64,000 nucleotides of DNA from assembly GCF_004684345.1 (NCBI RefSeq), contig NZ_CP038469.1, forward strand, positions 4,340,001-4,404,000. Reading direction: 5' to 3'. The notes beneath the pieces were generated by a model. That model did no database searches, was not told the origin of the DNA, and saw only the letters and a list, made by a program, of their open reading frames with translations. Shown here piece by piece: positions 62,224 through 64,000 of this stretch (its first letter is position 1; each line of letters opens with the position of its first letter). The position numbers were made by a program, and so were the translations under genes. The stretch is from Citrobacter tructae (GTDB lineage Bacteria; Pseudomonadota; Gammaproteobacteria; Enterobacterales; Enterobacteriaceae).

Positions 62224-62535
62224 ATGGGTAAACTAACGCTGCTGTTGCTGGCTTTATTGGTCTGGCTTCAGTATTCGCTGTGGTTCGGTAAGAACGGCAT
62301 ACATGACTATAGCCGCGTCAACGATGATGTGGCTGCGCAGCAAGCTACAAATGCGAAACTTAAAGCGCGTAACGATCAGCTGTTCGCCGAAATTGACGAT
62401 CTCAATGGCGGTCAGGAAGCGATTGAAGAGCGTGCTCGCAATGAACTCAGCATGACTAAGCCGGGCGAAACATTTTATCGTCTGGTGCCTGACGCGTCTA
62501 AACGCGCGCAGACTGCAGGGCAAAACAATCGATAA
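62224..62535 (+). CDS. ftsB: Cell division protein FtsB
   Basis: Bitopic inner-membrane divisome protein that binds FtsL and FtsQ. The 103-residue protein has a short cytoplasmic start, one membrane segment (about 4-21) and a periplasmic coiled coil rich in Ala/Lys/Glu (about 30-70). It lies 18 bp before ispD, in the same order as E. coli. Confidence 0.96.
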   Translation: MGKLTLLLLALLVWLQYSLWFGKNGIHDYSRVNDDVAAQQATNAKLKARNDQLFAEIDDLNGGQEAIEERARNELSMTKPGETFYRLVPDASKRAQTAGQNNR

Positions 62536-62553
62536 ACCAGCCAAGGATTTAAC

Positions 62554-63264
62554 ATGGCAGCCACTTTATTGGACGTTTGCGCCGTGGTACCGGCTGCCGG
62601 ATTTGGCCGCCGTATGCAATCGGAGTGTCCTAAGCAGTATCTCTCCATCGGCAATAAAACCATTCTTGAACACTCGGTTGCTGCGCTACTGGCGCATCCC
62701 CGGGTGACGCATGTCGTCATTGCAATCAGCCCTGGCGACAGCCGCTTTGCTCAACTTCCACTTGCTGTGCACCCGCAAATCACCGTAGTGGATGGTGGTA
62801 ATGAGCGTGCCGATTCGGTGCTGGCTGGTTTGCAAGCCGCCGGGAATGCCCGCTGGGTGCTGGTGCATGATGCCGCCAGGCCGTGCCTGCATCAGGATGA
62901 TTTATCCCGATTGCTGGCAATAAGTGAAACCAGCCGTATTGGTGGGATCCTGGCAGCACCGGTGCGCGATACGATGAAACGCGCGGAGCCCGGCAAGACA
63001 GACATTGCCCATACGGTCGAACGCACCGATTTATGGCACGCATTGACGCCGCAGTTTTTCCCTCGCGAGCTGTTGCACGACTGCCTGACCCGGGCGCTCA
63101 ACGAAGGCGCGATCATTACCGATGAGGCCTCGGCGCTGGAATATTGCGGCTTTCACCCGCAGCTTGTCGAAGGACGCGCTGATAATATTAAAGTTACCCG
63201 TCCGGAAGATCTGGCACTTGCGGAATTTTATCTGACCCGAATAACCGAGACACAAAATCATTAA
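62554..63264 (+). CDS. ispD: 2-C-methyl-D-erythritol 4-phosphate cytidylyltransferase
   Basis: Third step of the MEP isoprenoid pathway: MEP plus CTP gives CDP-ME. The 236-residue protein begins CAVVPAAGFGRRMQSECPKQYL, the nucleotide-binding motif, and has VHDAARPCL in the active site. It shares its operon with ispF. Confidence 0.97.
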   Translation: MAATLLDVCAVVPAAGFGRRMQSECPKQYLSIGNKTILEHSVAALLAHPRVTHVVIAISPGDSRFAQLPLAVHPQITVVDGGNERADSVLAGLQAAGNARWVLVHDAARPCLHQDDLSRLLAISETSRIGGILAAPVRDTMKRAEPGKTDIAHTVERTDLWHALTPQFFPRELLHDCLTRALNEGAIITDEASALEYCGFHPQLVEGRADNIKVTRPEDLALAEFYLTRITETQNH

Positions 63265-63315
63265 CGCTGCAAAGAGGCGGCTTTAAGGATGATGTGTATA
63301 TCAGGAGAATGCATA

Positions 63316-63795
63316 ATGCGAATTGGACACGGTTTTGACGTACACGCCTTTGGTGGCGTAGGGCCAATTATCATTGGTGGCGTGCGCATCCCGTACGAAA
63401 AGGGACTGTTGGCGCATTCTGATGGCGATGTCGCGTTACATGCGCTGACTGACGCGCTGCTGGGCGCGGCGGCGCTGGGCGATATCGGTAAACTGTTCCC
63501 GGACACTGACCCGGCATTTAAAGGCGCTGACAGCCGCGAATTATTACGTGAGGCCTGGCGGCGTATTCAGGCTAAAGGCTATACGCTTGGTAATGTGGAT
63601 GTCACTATTATTGCTCAGGCGCCGAAGATGCTGCCGCACATCCCACAAATGCGCGTGTTTATTGCCGAAGATCTCGGCTGTCATATGGATGATGTTAACG
63701 TTAAAGCCACCACCACGGAGAAACTCGGTTTTACCGGGCGTGGGGAAGGGATCGCCTGTGAAGCGGTGGCGTTACTCATAAAGGCAGCAAAATGA
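63316..63795 (+). CDS. ispF: 2-C-methyl-D-erythritol 2,4-cyclodiphosphate synthase
   Basis: Fifth MEP-pathway step, cyclising CDP-ME 2-phosphate. The 159-residue protein has zinc ligands Asp8 and His10 in GHGFDVHAF and the later histidine in LLAHSDGDV. The ATG at 63316 follows AGGAGAAT. In E. coli ispD and ispF overlap or abut; here 51 bp separate them. Confidence 0.97.
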   Translation: MRIGHGFDVHAFGGVGPIIIGGVRIPYEKGLLAHSDGDVALHALTDALLGAAALGDIGKLFPDTDPAFKGADSRELLREAWRRIQAKGYTLGNVDVTIIAQAPKMLPHIPQMRVFIAEDLGCHMDDVNVKATTTEKLGFTGRGEGIACEAVALLIKAAK

Positions 63796-64000
63796 CAGAG
63801 TTTGACAATCTGACGTATCTCCACGGCAAACCGCAGGGTCGTGGGTTATTGAAAGCGAATCCTGAAGATTTTGTGGTGGTCGAAGATTTAGGCTTCGAGC
63901 CGGACGGCGAAGGTGAGCACGTTCTGGTACGCATCCTGAAGAACGGGTGTAACACTCGTTTTGTGGCGGATGCGCTGGCAAAATTTCTGAAAATTCATGC
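63792..64000 (+). CDS. truD: tRNA pseudouridine(13) synthase, 3' end cut by window edge
   Basis: Start of TruD, which makes pseudouridine 13 in tRNA-Glu. The ATG at 63792 overlaps the ispF stop (ATGA). The 69 residues present, from MTEFDNLTYLHGKPQGRGLL through ILKNGCNTRFVADALAKFL, match E. coli TruD; the catalytic domain lies beyond the right edge. Confidence 0.95.
   Translation, partial: MTEFDNLTYLHGKPQGRGLLKANPEDFVVVEDLGFEPDGEGEHVLVRILKNGCNTRFVADALAKFLKIH

Overview
The window is chromosomal DNA of an enteric bacterium of the Escherichia/Salmonella/Citrobacter group. Nearly every protein reads as a close full-length match to its E. coli counterpart, and the order sdaC-sdaB-xni-fucO-fucA, ppnN-queF-syd-csrB-yqcC-truC-yqcA, gudP-gudX-gudD, barA-rlmD-relA-mazG-pyrG-eno, queE-ygc cluster-queD-cysJIH, iap, cysDNC-ygbE-ftsB-ispD-ispF-truD is the E. 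coli order with local differences. A glycerate kinase beside gudD, no mazEF between relA and mazG, no CRISPR-Cas between cysH and iap, and two inserted sugar modules point away from E. coli K-12. Citrobacter or a close relative is my best guess (inference only). No rRNA or tRNA genes, prophage or insertion sequence was seen.

Layout. 1-11.8 kb: a remodelled L-fucose locus. fucK (partial) and fucI run leftward; fucA and fucO run rightward. The slot that holds the permease gene fucP in E. coli instead holds a sugar ABC transporter (ATPase, permease, binding protein), an FGGY kinase with the D-ribulokinase motif TCSLV and a LacI-family regulator. Two identical perfect 16-bp palindromes in the divergent control region are the likely operators. 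11.8-21.1 kb: xni, serine uptake and deamination (sdaC, sdaB), ppnN, queF, syd, the regulatory RNA CsrB, yqcC, truC and yqcA. 21.5-26.9 kb: glucarate use (gudP, gudX, gudD, glycerate kinase). 26.9-37.5 kb: barA, rlmD, relA, mazG, pyrG, eno. 37.5-40.8 kb: an inserted RpiR regulator, PTS EIICB and NanE module, probably for N-acetylmannosamine. 40.8-52.6 kb: queE, the uncharacterised ygc cluster and queD. 52.9-61.6 kb: sulfate assimilation (cysJIH and cysDNC) with iap between. 61.7-64.0 kb: ygbE, ftsB, ispD, ispF and the start of truD.

The most interesting signal is in the ygc cluster. The two divergent transcripts yqcE-ygcE and ygcW-U-S-R-Q each appear to begin with the same kind of RNA switch: a 6-bp hairpin with a shared purine loop (AGAGA, 3-4 nt, GAGAAA) whose 3' arm is also the 5' arm of a strong intrinsic terminator. 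Each terminator ends exactly 24 nt before the start codon. The hairpin stems differ by compensating base changes. The same cluster encodes YgcP, a relative of the Bacillus mRNA-binding antiterminator GlpP. I propose that YgcP binds these hairpins and lets transcription through when a phosphorylated metabolite, perhaps the product of the kinase YgcE, is present. Both promoters also have near-perfect CRP sites placed for class II activation. The cluster's enzymes suggest substrate oxidation by YgcW and YgcU, with electrons passing through an ETF (YgcQ/YgcR) and a FixC/FixX-like pair (YgcN/YgcO) to quinone.
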